The notes under the pieces were generated by a model, which saw only the letters and a list, made by a program, of their open reading frames with translations, searched no databases and had not been told where the DNA came from. The position numbers and the translations under genes are program-made. 5,246 nt of DNA from Alphaproteobacteria bacterium (GTDB lineage Bacteria > Pseudomonadota > Alphaproteobacteria > UBA6615). Shown piece by piece: positions 1 to 5,246 of this stretch; within the stretch, counting starts at the first letter, position 1; each line of letters begins with the position of its first letter. The DNA lies in NCBI GenBank assembly GCA_030831135.1, contig JAURLR010000048.1:1-5246 (forward strand), given 5' to 3'.

Positions 1-706
1 CCACCAGGCGGTTGGAATTCGAGGAGTTGGGGGCGCCGATCACGATCACCGCGTCACAGCGTGCGGCGATGACTTTCACGGCTTCCTGACGGTTGGTCGT
101 CGCGTAGCAGATATCCTCGGACCCGGGTTCGGATATATGGGGAAAGCGGGCGCGCAAGGCGGCTATGATGGCTGCGGTGTCATCGACAGACAGGGTCGTC
201 TGGGTCACGTAAGCCAGCTGTTTGTCCGGGGCGAAATCCAGCCCGGCGACATCATCCTCGGTTTCGACCAGTGTCATGGTGCCCTCTGGCAACTGACCCA
301 TGGTACCGATCACCTCGGGATGCCCCGCATGGCCGATCAGCAGGATATGGTGGCCGTTGCGTTGCTGGTGCTGGGCCTGATTGTGGACCTTGCTGACCAG
401 CGGGCAGGTGGCATCCAGATAAAACAGCTCGCGGCGTTCGGCCTCTGCGGGCACTGATTTGGGGACCCCATGCGCAGAGAAAATGACCTTTGCGCCCTCG
501 GGGACTTCGTCGAGTTCATCGACAAAAACAGCCCCCTGCCGTTCCAGGTTTTCCACCACGAAGCGGTTGTGGACGATTTCGTGACGCACATAGATCGGCT
601 TGCCGAAACGTTCGAGAGCCTGCTCGACAATCTGGATGGCGCGATCCACCCCGGCGCAGAAGCCGCGTGGCTGCGCCAGCAGGATGGTGAGTTCGGGCTT
701 TGCCAT
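1..706 (-). CDS. ispH: 4-hydroxy-3-methylbut-2-enyl diphosphate reductase, 3' end missing
   Basis: IspH is a cytosolic [4Fe-4S] enzyme that converts HMBPP to isopentenyl and dimethylallyl diphosphate, the final step of the MEP pathway. The 235 visible codons start at the ATG whose complement is 704-706 and run off the left edge, so roughly 80 C-terminal residues are missing compared with the usual 310-320. The three cluster cysteines are all present: C17 in [12 protein letters not shown]101 in [11 protein letters not shown] and C200 in [11 protein letters not shown]. Substrate-pocket residues are visible too: H46 (HEIVHNR), H129 and E131 ([11 protein letters not shown]), the TQTTLSVDD segment near T170, and S228-S229-N230 of the NSSNSNRL motif. 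The frame stays open upstream of this ATG, but family homology begins here; the ribosome binding site is weak. It is transcribed away from the CDGSH gene. Identification is firm from motif order; the alphaproteobacterial flavour ([10 protein letters not shown]) is inference. Confidence 0.97.
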   Translation of the reverse strand, partial: MAKPELTILLAQPRGFCAGVDRAIQIVEQALERFGKPIYVRHEIVHNRFVVENLERQGAVFVDELDEVPEGAKVIFSAHGVPKSVPAEAERRELFYLDATCPLVSKVHNQAQHQQRNGHHILLIGHAGHPEVIGTMGQLPEGTMTLVETEDDVAGLDFAPDKQLAYVTQTTLSVDDTAAIIAALRARFPHISEPGSEDICYATTNRQEAVKVIAARCDAVIVIGAPNSSNSNRLV

Positions 707-874
707 GGCGTCGAGTGTCCGCAAACGGGTCAAATCATGCAGCTGGCCTTGTTCTCCGCCTGCCGCTCTCGTAAGGTTTTCGCGCGGTTGTCTGCCGCAT
801 GAACGTAATATCGTAGCGTTGTGTCCCGGTGCAAGGAAAGCCGGGCAAAACCTGCAAAACCGTCACGGAGTAAT
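707..874. promoter_or_regulatory. divergent intergenic region between ispH and the CDGSH gene
   Basis: These 168 bp separate two genes that point away from each other, so promoters for both should lie here. I see no clear consensus promoter. On the minus strand TTGCAC (centred near 834) with GATATT about 16 bp further along is a weak candidate. An inverted repeat CCCGG (825-829) / CCGGG (841-845) has an 11-nt spacer. The 8-bp direct repeat GCAAAACC lies just downstream of it, before the ribosome binding site of the CDGSH gene. Function of these elements is not shown by the sequence. Confidence 0.35.
845..861 (+). repeat. 8-bp direct repeat GCAAAACC, two copies
   Basis: GCAAAACC occurs at 845-852 and again at 854-861, separated by a single T, a 9-nt period. 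It ends 5 nt before the GGAG ribosome binding site of the CDGSH gene, so it lies in its 5' leader or promoter-proximal DNA. It could be a protein-binding site or chance; two copies alone do not decide. Confidence 0.4.
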
Positions 875-1117
875 ATGATGGCCGACCCGGTGATCGCCCA
901 GAAAGAACCAATCGCAGTCGATGTGATTCCAGGCCGCAAATACTGGTGGTGCGTGTGTGGCAAAAGCCAGAAGCAGCCTTTCTGCGACAGCGCCCATAAA
1001 GGCACCGATTTCCAGCCGGTCATGTTCGAATCCGAAACGGCGCAGACGATCTATTTCTGTTGCTGCAAGCAGACCGATGACAAGCCGTTTTGCGACGGCA
1101 CCCACAACACCCTCTAG
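875..1117 (+). CDS. small protein with two CDGSH-type iron-sulfur motifs
   Basis: This 80-residue protein carries two CDGSH zinc-finger-like motifs (C-x-C-x2-S/T-x3-P-x-C-D-x2-H), each of which binds one [2Fe-2S] cluster by three cysteines and one histidine. Motif 1 uses C26, C28, C37 and H41 (ends CDSAH, with Ser where Gly is usual); motif 2 uses C62, C64, C73 and H77 (CDGTH), with an extra C63 between ligands. There is no signal peptide or membrane segment, so it should be cytosolic, unlike the membrane-anchored mitoNEET. Two ATG codons lie side by side at 875 and 878. The GGAG at 867-870 is 4 nt from the first and 7 nt from the second, so 878 (79 residues) is an equally good start. The lipoprotein gene begins 18 nt after its stop and is probably cotranscribed. 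Family role (electron transfer or cluster handling) is known only broadly; the partner here is unknown. Confidence 0.93.
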   Translation: MMADPVIAQKEPIAVDVIPGRKYWWCVCGKSQKQPFCDSAHKGTDFQPVMFESETAQTIYFCCCKQTDDKPFCDGTHNTL

Positions 1118-1135
1118 AGGGTCCCGGTAAGACAA

Positions 1136-1693
1136 ATGATGCTCCGAATTCCTGGAAAAGGCGGCCTTGGCCTGGCCATTCTCGCCGTGATTGTGCTCGC
1201 GGCGTGCCAGCGCGGCCCTGAAAAGCCGGCGCCGGTATGTCCGGAGATCGCGATCGTACAGGATCTGGCGGAACTGACGCTGTTTGCACCGGGAGCGGGC
1301 CGTGACCTGACAGACGTGACGCTGGAGGCCAAGATCGCGGAGTTCGGTGGGTTCTGCGATACTGACATTGATGAGGATGAGGGCATCGGACAGGTCGAGG
1401 TTGATCTGGAGCTTCTGTTTCAGGCCACCCGTGGTCCGGCGAGCACCAGCCGCACCGCCAAGGTGACCTATTTCATCGCGATCGCGGACCGGAATGAAAA
1501 TATCCTGGCGCGTGAAACCTTTGAGTCTGAACTGGAATTCGAAGGCAACCGCAACAGGATCGCCTATGTCGAGGAGTTGACCCAGAATATCCCGATCCTG
1601 GCCGGAAAGCGCGGCGAGGATTTCAAGGTGTTCGTGGGCTTCCAATTGTCCGACGAGCAGTTGAAATTCAATCGCAACAAATTTGGCCGTTAA
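1136..1693 (+). CDS. predicted lipoprotein of unknown function
   Basis: The 185-residue product begins with a short basic region (R4, K8), a hydrophobic stretch at 11-22 and a lipobox LAAC ending in C24, a typical type II signal peptide. The residue after the lipidated cysteine is Gln, not Asp, which by the Lol sorting rule suggests the outer membrane. The mature part has two further cysteines, C35 and C74, that could form a disulfide in the periplasm. It is rich in alternating polar/hydrophobic segments (for example 83-100 and 107-140), suggesting a beta-rich fold. The C-terminus contains VFVGFQLSDEQLKFNRNKF, which has the look of a conserved tail, though I cannot name the family. Paired ATGs at 1136 and 1139 are possible starts; the upstream GGTAAG (1126-1131) is a poor ribosome binding site, so translation may depend on the preceding CDGSH gene 18 nt away. 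No recognisable enzyme motif. Confidence 0.88.
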   Translation: MMLRIPGKGGLGLAILAVIVLAACQRGPEKPAPVCPEIAIVQDLAELTLFAPGAGRDLTDVTLEAKIAEFGGFCDTDIDEDEGIGQVEVDLELLFQATRGPASTSRTAKVTYFIAIADRNENILARETFESELEFEGNRNRIAYVEELTQNIPILAGKRGEDFKVFVGFQLSDEQLKFNRNKFGR

Positions 1694-1706
1694 TCCACAA
1701 TTGCCG

Positions 1707-1737
1707 CAGTTGACTCCTCAAGTGGCTCGCTTAGTGT
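1707..1737 (+). promoter_or_regulatory. candidate promoter with overlapping dyad for the gcv operon
   Basis: TTGACT at 1710-1715 matches five of six -35 bases; with a 16-bp spacer it is followed by TAGTGT (1732-1737), a poor -10. The -35 sits inside an imperfect dyad at 1707-1724, CA-n-TTGA-N4-TCAA-n-TG, which could be an operator. Transcription from here would begin around 1743-1746 and give a leader of about 40-45 nt before the glycine riboswitch. The position is right for the operon, but the -10 is weak and the call is inference. Confidence 0.3.
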
Positions 1738-1786
1738 CGATGGGCGTGGTGCTACGAGTCGTGCTGCGGCGTAAAAACGAATTACA

Positions 1787-2002
1787 TGTCATACGACCCC
1801 AGCGGGAGAGATTGTTCGCATCGTGACGGACGACGCCGAAGGAGCAACCGCCCCGGAAACTCTCAGGCACCCAGGACCGCAAGGGGGATGACACTCTGGA
1901 AAGCAGGTTCGGCGACTTACGTGCCGGACCTCACCGAAGGCGAAAATCCGGCTTCTTCGTCGCGAAGAGCGGGGTGAATCTCTCAGGTCTGACGACAGAG
2001 TG
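1787..2002 (+). promoter_or_regulatory. tandem (two-aptamer) glycine riboswitch
   Basis: Two glycine-aptamer copies lie directly upstream of gcvT. Aptamer I spans 1802-1880: P1 GCGG (1802-1805) with CCGC (1877-1880), P2 GAGAG (1806-1810) with CTCTC (1860-1864), a P3 hairpin (1812-1818 with 1827-1833), and the conserved core GCCGAAGGAGCAACC at 1835-1849 followed by AAACTCTCAGG. Aptamer II spans 1892-2002: P1 CACTCTG (1892-1898) with CAGAGTG (1996-2002), P2 1899-1903 with 1980-1984 containing an A-C mismatch, a 9-bp P3 (1905-1913 with 1923-1931, one G-U), core ACCGAAGG at 1933-1940, a hairpin around 1954-1968, and CTCTCAGG at 1980-1987. The 11-nt linker and the 5' leader (1787-1800) can pair as a kink-turn. 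The class binds glycine and normally switches glycine cleavage genes on when glycine is abundant; the gene order here fits exactly. Confidence 0.94.
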
Positions 2003-2058
2003 GGGCAGGTGACGCACAGCGGGTGCGGCACGGCCTTAGGTCAGACCTGGAGTGTGGA
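1984..2058 (+). promoter_or_regulatory. riboswitch expression platform controlling the gcvT ribosome binding site
   Basis: CAGGTCTGAC at 1984-1993 (the 3' core of aptamer II) is a perfect 10-nt complement of GTCAGACCTG at 2040-2049; U1983-G2050 adds a wobble. The second arm runs into the Shine-Dalgarno GGAG at 2049-2052, which is 6 nt before the gcvT ATG. Between the arms a small hairpin forms, CGCAC (2013-2017) with GTGCG (2023-2027). No stem followed by a U-run is present, so control of translation rather than termination is favoured. Pairings are read directly; the switching model (glycine-bound aptamer frees the ribosome binding site) is inference. Confidence 0.6.
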
Positions 2059-3189
2059 ATGGCAAACGCCAAGCCCGATACGGACCTTCTCAAGACCCCC
2101 CTCCATGATCTGCATGTTGCCCATGAAGCGCGCATGGTGCCGTTTGCCGGCTATGCCATGCCGGTGCAGTACCCCGGCGGAATCATGACCGAGCACCGGC
2201 ACGCGCGCAGTGCTGCAGGCCTGTTCGATGTCTCCCATATGGGGCAGGCAATTCTGCGCGGTGCCGATGTTGCCGCCAGCTTTGAAAAGCTGGTCCCCGG
2301 CGACATTGCCAGCCTTGCTGTCGGCCAGATGCGATATACGCTGCTGCTCAACGATGCGGGGGGCATCCGGGACGATCTGATGGCCACACGGATCGAGGAG
2401 GATGGCCGGTTTGCGCTGTTTCTCGTGGTCAATGCAGCCTGCAAGGATGCGGATTTCGCCCATATTGCAACTGCGCTTGAGGGTGAAGCCGAGCTGGAGA
2501 TTCTCGAGGATCGCGCGCTTGTGGCCCTGCAGGGGCCGCACGCCGAAAGCGTGCTCGCCGAACTGGCGCCGGGATGCCGTGATCTTGTGTTCCTCGAAGG
2601 CGCCGGGATGGCCGTTGACGGTGTTGAAGCCTTTGTGACCCGGTCGGGCTACACCGGCGAAGACGGGTTTGAGATATCGCTGGCCGCAGACGCCGCCATG
2701 GCGTTTGCAGAAAAACTGCTGACCCATGACGAGGTGGCGCTGATCGGTCTGGGCGCGCGGGATTCGCTGCGCCTCGAAGCGGGGCTGTGCCTCTATGGCC
2801 ATGACATTGATGAAACAACCACCCCGGTTGAGGCCGGACTGTCATGGGCGGTCGGAAAGAGACGGCGCGAGGCTGCTGATTTCCCCGGTGCCGTGACGAT
2901 CCTGAAACAGATTGCAGAAGGCCCGTCCCGAAAGCGGGTCGGCTTGCGGCCCGAAGGACGGGCGCCGGTCCGTGAAGGCGCACCGATCCGGGATGCAGGC
3001 GAACAGCTGGTCGGCAAGGTGACCAGCGGCGGCTTCGCCCCGACCCTCGAGCAGCCCATCGCGATGGGCTATGTGAGCGCGGCCTGCGCCGAACCCGGGA
3101 TGTCTTTGCAGATCGAATTGCGCGGCCGGTCCGTGTCCGCCGAAGTGGCGGCCATGCCGTTCGTGAAACCCCGTTACAAGCGTTCCTAG
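2059..3189 (+). CDS. gcvT: glycine cleavage system T-protein (aminomethyltransferase)
   Basis: GcvT takes the aminomethyl group held on lipoyl-GcvH and, with tetrahydrofolate, releases ammonia and forms 5,10-methylene-THF in the cytosol. The 376-residue product is close to the usual ~365. Visible family segments, in order: TPLHDLHVAHEARMVPFAGYAMPVQY-type N-terminus (13-38), GLFDVSHMGQ (54-63), LLLNDAGGIRDDLM (95-108) with the catalytic aspartate at D105 in the GGIRDD motif, ALQGP (156-160), RSGYTGEDGFEI (195-206), and LGARDSLRLEAGLCLYGHDI (231-250). The C-terminal domain includes VTSGGFAPTL and the ending PFVKPRYK. The ATG at 2059 is chosen because GGAG (2049-2052) precedes it by 6 nt and homology starts here; an in-frame GTG at 2023 would lie within the riboswitch platform. 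It is first in the operon and directly under the glycine riboswitch; gcvH follows after 18 nt. Confidence 0.97.
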   Translation: MANAKPDTDLLKTPLHDLHVAHEARMVPFAGYAMPVQYPGGIMTEHRHARSAAGLFDVSHMGQAILRGADVAASFEKLVPGDIASLAVGQMRYTLLLNDAGGIRDDLMATRIEEDGRFALFLVVNAACKDADFAHIATALEGEAELEILEDRALVALQGPHAESVLAELAPGCRDLVFLEGAGMAVDGVEAFVTRSGYTGEDGFEISLAADAAMAFAEKLLTHDEVALIGLGARDSLRLEAGLCLYGHDIDETTTPVEAGLSWAVGKRRREAADFPGAVTILKQIAEGPSRKRVGLRPEGRAPVREGAPIRDAGEQLVGKVTSGGFAPTLEQPIAMGYVSAACAEPGMSLQIELRGRSVSAEVAAMPFVKPRYKRS

Positions 3190-3207
3190 AAAGAAGGAGA
3201 GGCTGCC

Positions 3208-3585
3208 ATGGCAGACCGGAAATACACTGAAGATCATGAATGGGTTGAAGTTGATGGCGATGCGGGCGTGATCGGGATTTCCGACTATGCGCAAGAGCAG
3301 CTTGGTGACGTGGTCTTTGTCGAATTGCCTGATATCGGGAAAATTCTCGATCAGAGGGATGAAGCTGCAGTTGTGGAATCCGTCAAGGCAGCTGCTGAGG
3401 TCTACACCCCGGTGAGTGGTGAGGTGATTGAGGTCAATGAGGAGCTCAACAACGATCCGTCTTTGGTGAACACGGATGCCTTCGGTGAGGGCTGGTTCAT
3501 CAAGCTGCGCCTGTCAGACCCGACCGAACTTGAGGATCTGATGGACGAGGCGACCTACAAGACCTTCGTCGCAGGCCTGAACTGA
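3208..3585 (+). CDS. gcvH: glycine cleavage system H-protein (lipoyl carrier)
   Basis: GcvH is the mobile carrier that shuttles the aminomethyl intermediate between the P-, T- and L-proteins on a lipoylated lysine. The 125-residue product matches the family length. It starts [13 protein letters not shown], continues [19 protein letters not shown] (23-41), and carries the lipoylation site in [19 protein letters not shown], with the modified lysine at K60. The tail has [20 protein letters not shown], also typical. A strong ribosome binding site AAGGAGA (3194-3200) lies 8 nt before the ATG, counted from GGAG, which suits a small carrier made in excess over the enzymes. It follows gcvT by 18 nt and its stop is one base from the gcvPA start. 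Confidence 0.98.
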   Translation: MADRKYTEDHEWVEVDGDAGVIGISDYAQEQLGDVVFVELPDIGKILDQRDEAAVVESVKAAAEVYTPVSGEVIEVNEELNNDPSLVNTDAFGEGWFIKLRLSDPTELEDLMDEATYKTFVAGLN

Positions 3586-3586
3586 T

Positions 3587-4933
3587 ATGCGTTATCTCCC
3601 CCTGACCGATGCCGACCGGTCGGCCATGCTGGCCGAGATCGGCGTGTCATCTGTTGATGACCTGTTTGTCGATGTTCCCGCTGCCGCGCGCTTCGACGGT
3701 ACCTTCGATCTGCCCGATCATATGGCCGAGTTCGAGGTTGAACGCCTGATGTACGCCATGTCCGGTCGCAACACGACGACAGCGGATGTGCCGAGTTTTC
3801 TGGGCGCCGGGGTCTACCGCCATCATATCCCGGCTTCGGTGGACCATCTGATCCAGCGTGGCGAGTTTCTGACCTCCTACACGCCCTATCAGCCCGAAAT
3901 CTCTCAGGGAACACTGCAGGCCGTGTTCGAGTTTCAGACCATGGTGGCCCTGATCACCGGCATGGATGTGGCCAATGCCTCCATGTATGACGGTGCAACA
4001 TCCTGTGCCGAAGCGGTTCTGATGGCGCGCCGGATCACCCGCCGCAATCGGGCGGTGATTTCGGGCAGTGTGCATCCCCATTACAGCGCGGTCTCCGAGA
4101 CTCAGGCCAAATATGTGGATATCGATATCGATATTCGCGAACCGGACCTCGATGGGACCGAGGACCTGACCGGCCTGATCGATGACGGGACGGCCTGTGT
4201 CGTGGTGCAGAACCCGGGGGTTTTTGGCCATGTGCGGGATCTCAGCCCGCTGGCTGCCGCGTGTCAGGAAAAAGGCGCGCTGCTGATCGTGGTCGTCACC
4301 GAAGCGGTGTCACTGGGTGCGCTGCGTTCGCCGGGTGAAATGGGGGCCGATATCGTCGTCGCCGAAGGTCAGAGCATCGGGAACCCGCAGGGTTTCGGGG
4401 GACCGCATGTTGGCCTGTTTGCGACCCGCGACAAATATGTCCGCCAGATGCCGGGCCGGTTGTGTGGTGAAACCCTGGATGCCGACGGCAAACGTGGCTG
4501 GGTCCTGACGCTGTCGACCCGCGAGCAGCATATCCGCCGGGAAAAGGCGACCAGCAACATCTGTACGAATGCCGGATTGTGCGCGCTGGCCTTCACCATC
4601 CACCTCTCGCTGCTGGGCGAAGACGGGTTTCGCGATCTGGCGATGCTCAACCACGCACGCGCGTCCCAGCTCGCCGACCGGATCGCCGGGATCAATGGCG
4701 TGGACGTCTTGCCGGATGCTTTCTTCAACGAATTTGCCGTCCGGCTCCCGGTATCTGCGGGTGAAATCGTGGACAGGCTGGCGACCCGCGATGTGCTCGC
4801 CGGTGTACCGGCTTCGCGATTGTTCGGAAACGGCAAGGGACTGGATGACGTGCTTCTGGTTGCGACGAGTGAACTGACCACAGCGGCTGATGTGGATGCA
4901 CTTGTAGCAGGACTGACGGAGGTGCTCGCATGA
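3587..4933 (+). CDS. gcvPA: glycine dehydrogenase (decarboxylating) subunit 1, split P-protein alpha
   Basis: GcvPA is the N-terminal half of the P-protein, which in this organism is split into two polypeptides forming an alpha2-beta2 enzyme that decarboxylates glycine with PLP. The 448-residue length is typical for subunit 1. Family segments are clear: [15 protein letters not shown] at the N-terminus, [18 protein letters not shown] (71-88), the substrate-region [16 protein letters not shown] (95-110), [14 protein letters not shown] (129-142), [25 protein letters not shown] (255-279) and [19 protein letters not shown] (323-341). The PLP-binding lysine is not expected here; it lies in subunit 2. 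TGA of gcvH and this ATG are separated by a single base, and only a weak AGG (3573-3575) precedes it, so translational coupling to gcvH is likely. The gene ends in an ATGA overlap with gcvPB. Confidence 0.97.
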   Translation: MRYLPLTDADRSAMLAEIGVSSVDDLFVDVPAAARFDGTFDLPDHMAEFEVERLMYAMSGRNTTTADVPSFLGAGVYRHHIPASVDHLIQRGEFLTSYTPYQPEISQGTLQAVFEFQTMVALITGMDVANASMYDGATSCAEAVLMARRITRRNRAVISGSVHPHYSAVSETQAKYVDIDIDIREPDLDGTEDLTGLIDDGTACVVVQNPGVFGHVRDLSPLAAACQEKGALLIVVVTEAVSLGALRSPGEMGADIVVAEGQSIGNPQGFGGPHVGLFATRDKYVRQMPGRLCGETLDADGKRGWVLTLSTREQHIRREKATSNICTNAGLCALAFTIHLSLLGEDGFRDLAMLNHARASQLADRIAGINGVDVLPDAFFNEFAVRLPVSAGEIVDRLATRDVLAGVPASRLFGNGKGLDDVLLVATSELTTAADVDALVAGLTEVLA

Positions 4934-5246
4934 GCCATTCACGTGATCTGAGCCGGGGCGCTGCCGCCGCTGGTTCCGCCAGGACAGAAACCGTCCACGG
5001 GCATCAGGGCTTGCAGCTGGAAGAGCCGCTGCTGTTTGAAATCGACAATCCCGGTGCCACCGGCGTGGACCTTCCCGATCCCGGTGCGTTTACCCCGCGT
5101 CTGGGTGGCCTCGAACGCACCGGCGGCATTGGTCTGCCCAGCGTGAGCGAGCCCGAGGTGGTGCGTCATTTCACGCGCCTGTCCCAGAAGAACTACGCCA
5201 TTGATATGGGCACCTATCCGCTGGGGTCGTGCACCATGAAGCACAA
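4930..5246 (+). CDS. gcvPB: glycine dehydrogenase (decarboxylating) subunit 2, split P-protein beta, 3' end missing
   Basis: GcvPB is the C-terminal half of the P-protein and carries the PLP Schiff-base lysine, which lies beyond the window end. The first 105 codons are visible out of a usual 480-530. Recognisable are [11 protein letters not shown], the [21 protein letters not shown] segment (77-97) and the highly conserved [15 protein letters not shown] at the right edge. A somewhat extended, low-complexity start ([19 protein letters not shown]) precedes the conserved part. The ATG at 4930-4932 overlaps the gcvPA stop as ATGA, and a strong CGGAGG (4917-4922) sits 7 nt upstream inside gcvPA. 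Overlap plus a good ribosome binding site suggests matched production of the two subunits. Confidence 0.95.
   Translation, partial: MSHSRDLSRGAAAAGSARTETVHGHQGLQLEEPLLFEIDNPGATGVDLPDPGAFTPRLGGLERTGGIGLPSVSEPEVVRHFTRLSQKNYAIDMGTYPLGSCTMKH

Noticed and set aside
863..1645. Long minus-strand open frame (260 codons) opposite the CDGSH and lipoprotein genes
   Set aside because: It is antisense to two genes supported by cluster-binding motifs and a lipobox, has no recognisable domain, and long antisense frames are common in GC-rich DNA.
1710..1721. TTGACTCCTCAA as an FNR/CRP-type box
   Set aside because: The half-sites are separated by 4 nt, whereas the FNR site has TTGA and TCAA separated by 6 nt.
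1703..1770. Inverted repeat GCCGCAG (1703-1709) / CTGCGGC (1764-1770) as a terminator for the lipoprotein gene
   Set aside because: The loop is 54 nt and no T-run follows on the plus strand (it is GTAAAAACG), so an intrinsic terminator is not supported.
1786..2031. Short open frames on both strands across the riboswitch
   Set aside because: The region is explained by two structured glycine aptamers; the frames show no ribosome binding site or protein similarity.
2023..2058. Upstream in-frame GTG as the gcvT start
   Set aside because: It would add 12 residues not matching the family, lies in the hairpin of the expression platform, and ATG 2059 has a well-spaced GGAG.
2041..2802. Minus-strand open frame (253 codons) opposite gcvT
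   Set aside because: Antisense to a clear GcvT; composition is that of a shadow frame and it has no family features.
3647..4942. Minus-strand open frames at 3647-4231 and 4310-4942 opposite gcvPA
   Set aside because: Both are shadows of the firmly identified GcvPA frame.

Overview
The window reads as chromosomal DNA of an alphaproteobacterium. This rests on the GC-rich coding style, an IspH with the N-terminal stretch [20 protein letters not shown] and a [13 protein letters not shown] segment, and a glycine cleavage operon with a two-subunit P-protein. The genus cannot be fixed from sequence alone. No mobile element, tRNA, rRNA or CRISPR array was seen.

Layout: positions 1-706 (minus strand) hold the N-terminal three quarters of ispH, the last enzyme of the MEP isoprenoid pathway; its 3' end lies outside the window. 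A 168-bp divergent spacer (707-874) separates it from a plus-strand pair: a small protein with two CDGSH-type [2Fe-2S] motifs (875-1117) and a 185-residue predicted lipoprotein of unknown function (1136-1693). A 365-bp non-coding stretch (1694-2058) follows. It contains a candidate promoter/dyad (about 1707-1737), a tandem glycine riboswitch (about 1787-2002) and an expression platform (1984-2058) that leads into gcvT.

From 2059 to the right edge runs the glycine cleavage operon gcvT-gcvH-gcvPA-gcvPB, all on the plus strand and tightly packed: an 18-nt gap, a 1-nt gap, then an ATGA overlap. gcvPB is cut by the window end after 105 codons. The products decarboxylate glycine on the two-part PLP P-protein (GcvPA/GcvPB), pass the aminomethyl group to the lipoyl arm of GcvH (Lys60), and transfer the one-carbon unit to tetrahydrofolate through GcvT. 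The fourth component, dihydrolipoamide dehydrogenase, is not in the window.

The most informative non-coding result is a proposed switching mechanism. Ten nucleotides at the 3' core of glycine aptamer II (1984-1993) are perfectly complementary to 2040-2049, which runs into the gcvT Shine-Dalgarno GGAG (2049-2052). Glycine binding would keep the first strand inside the aptamer and free the ribosome binding site. The leader and the inter-aptamer linker can also pair into a kink-turn-like junction. The double aptamer is a known class. The pairing details, an A-C mismatch in stem P2 of aptamer II, and the CDGSH-lipoprotein pair are the parts that merit a second look.
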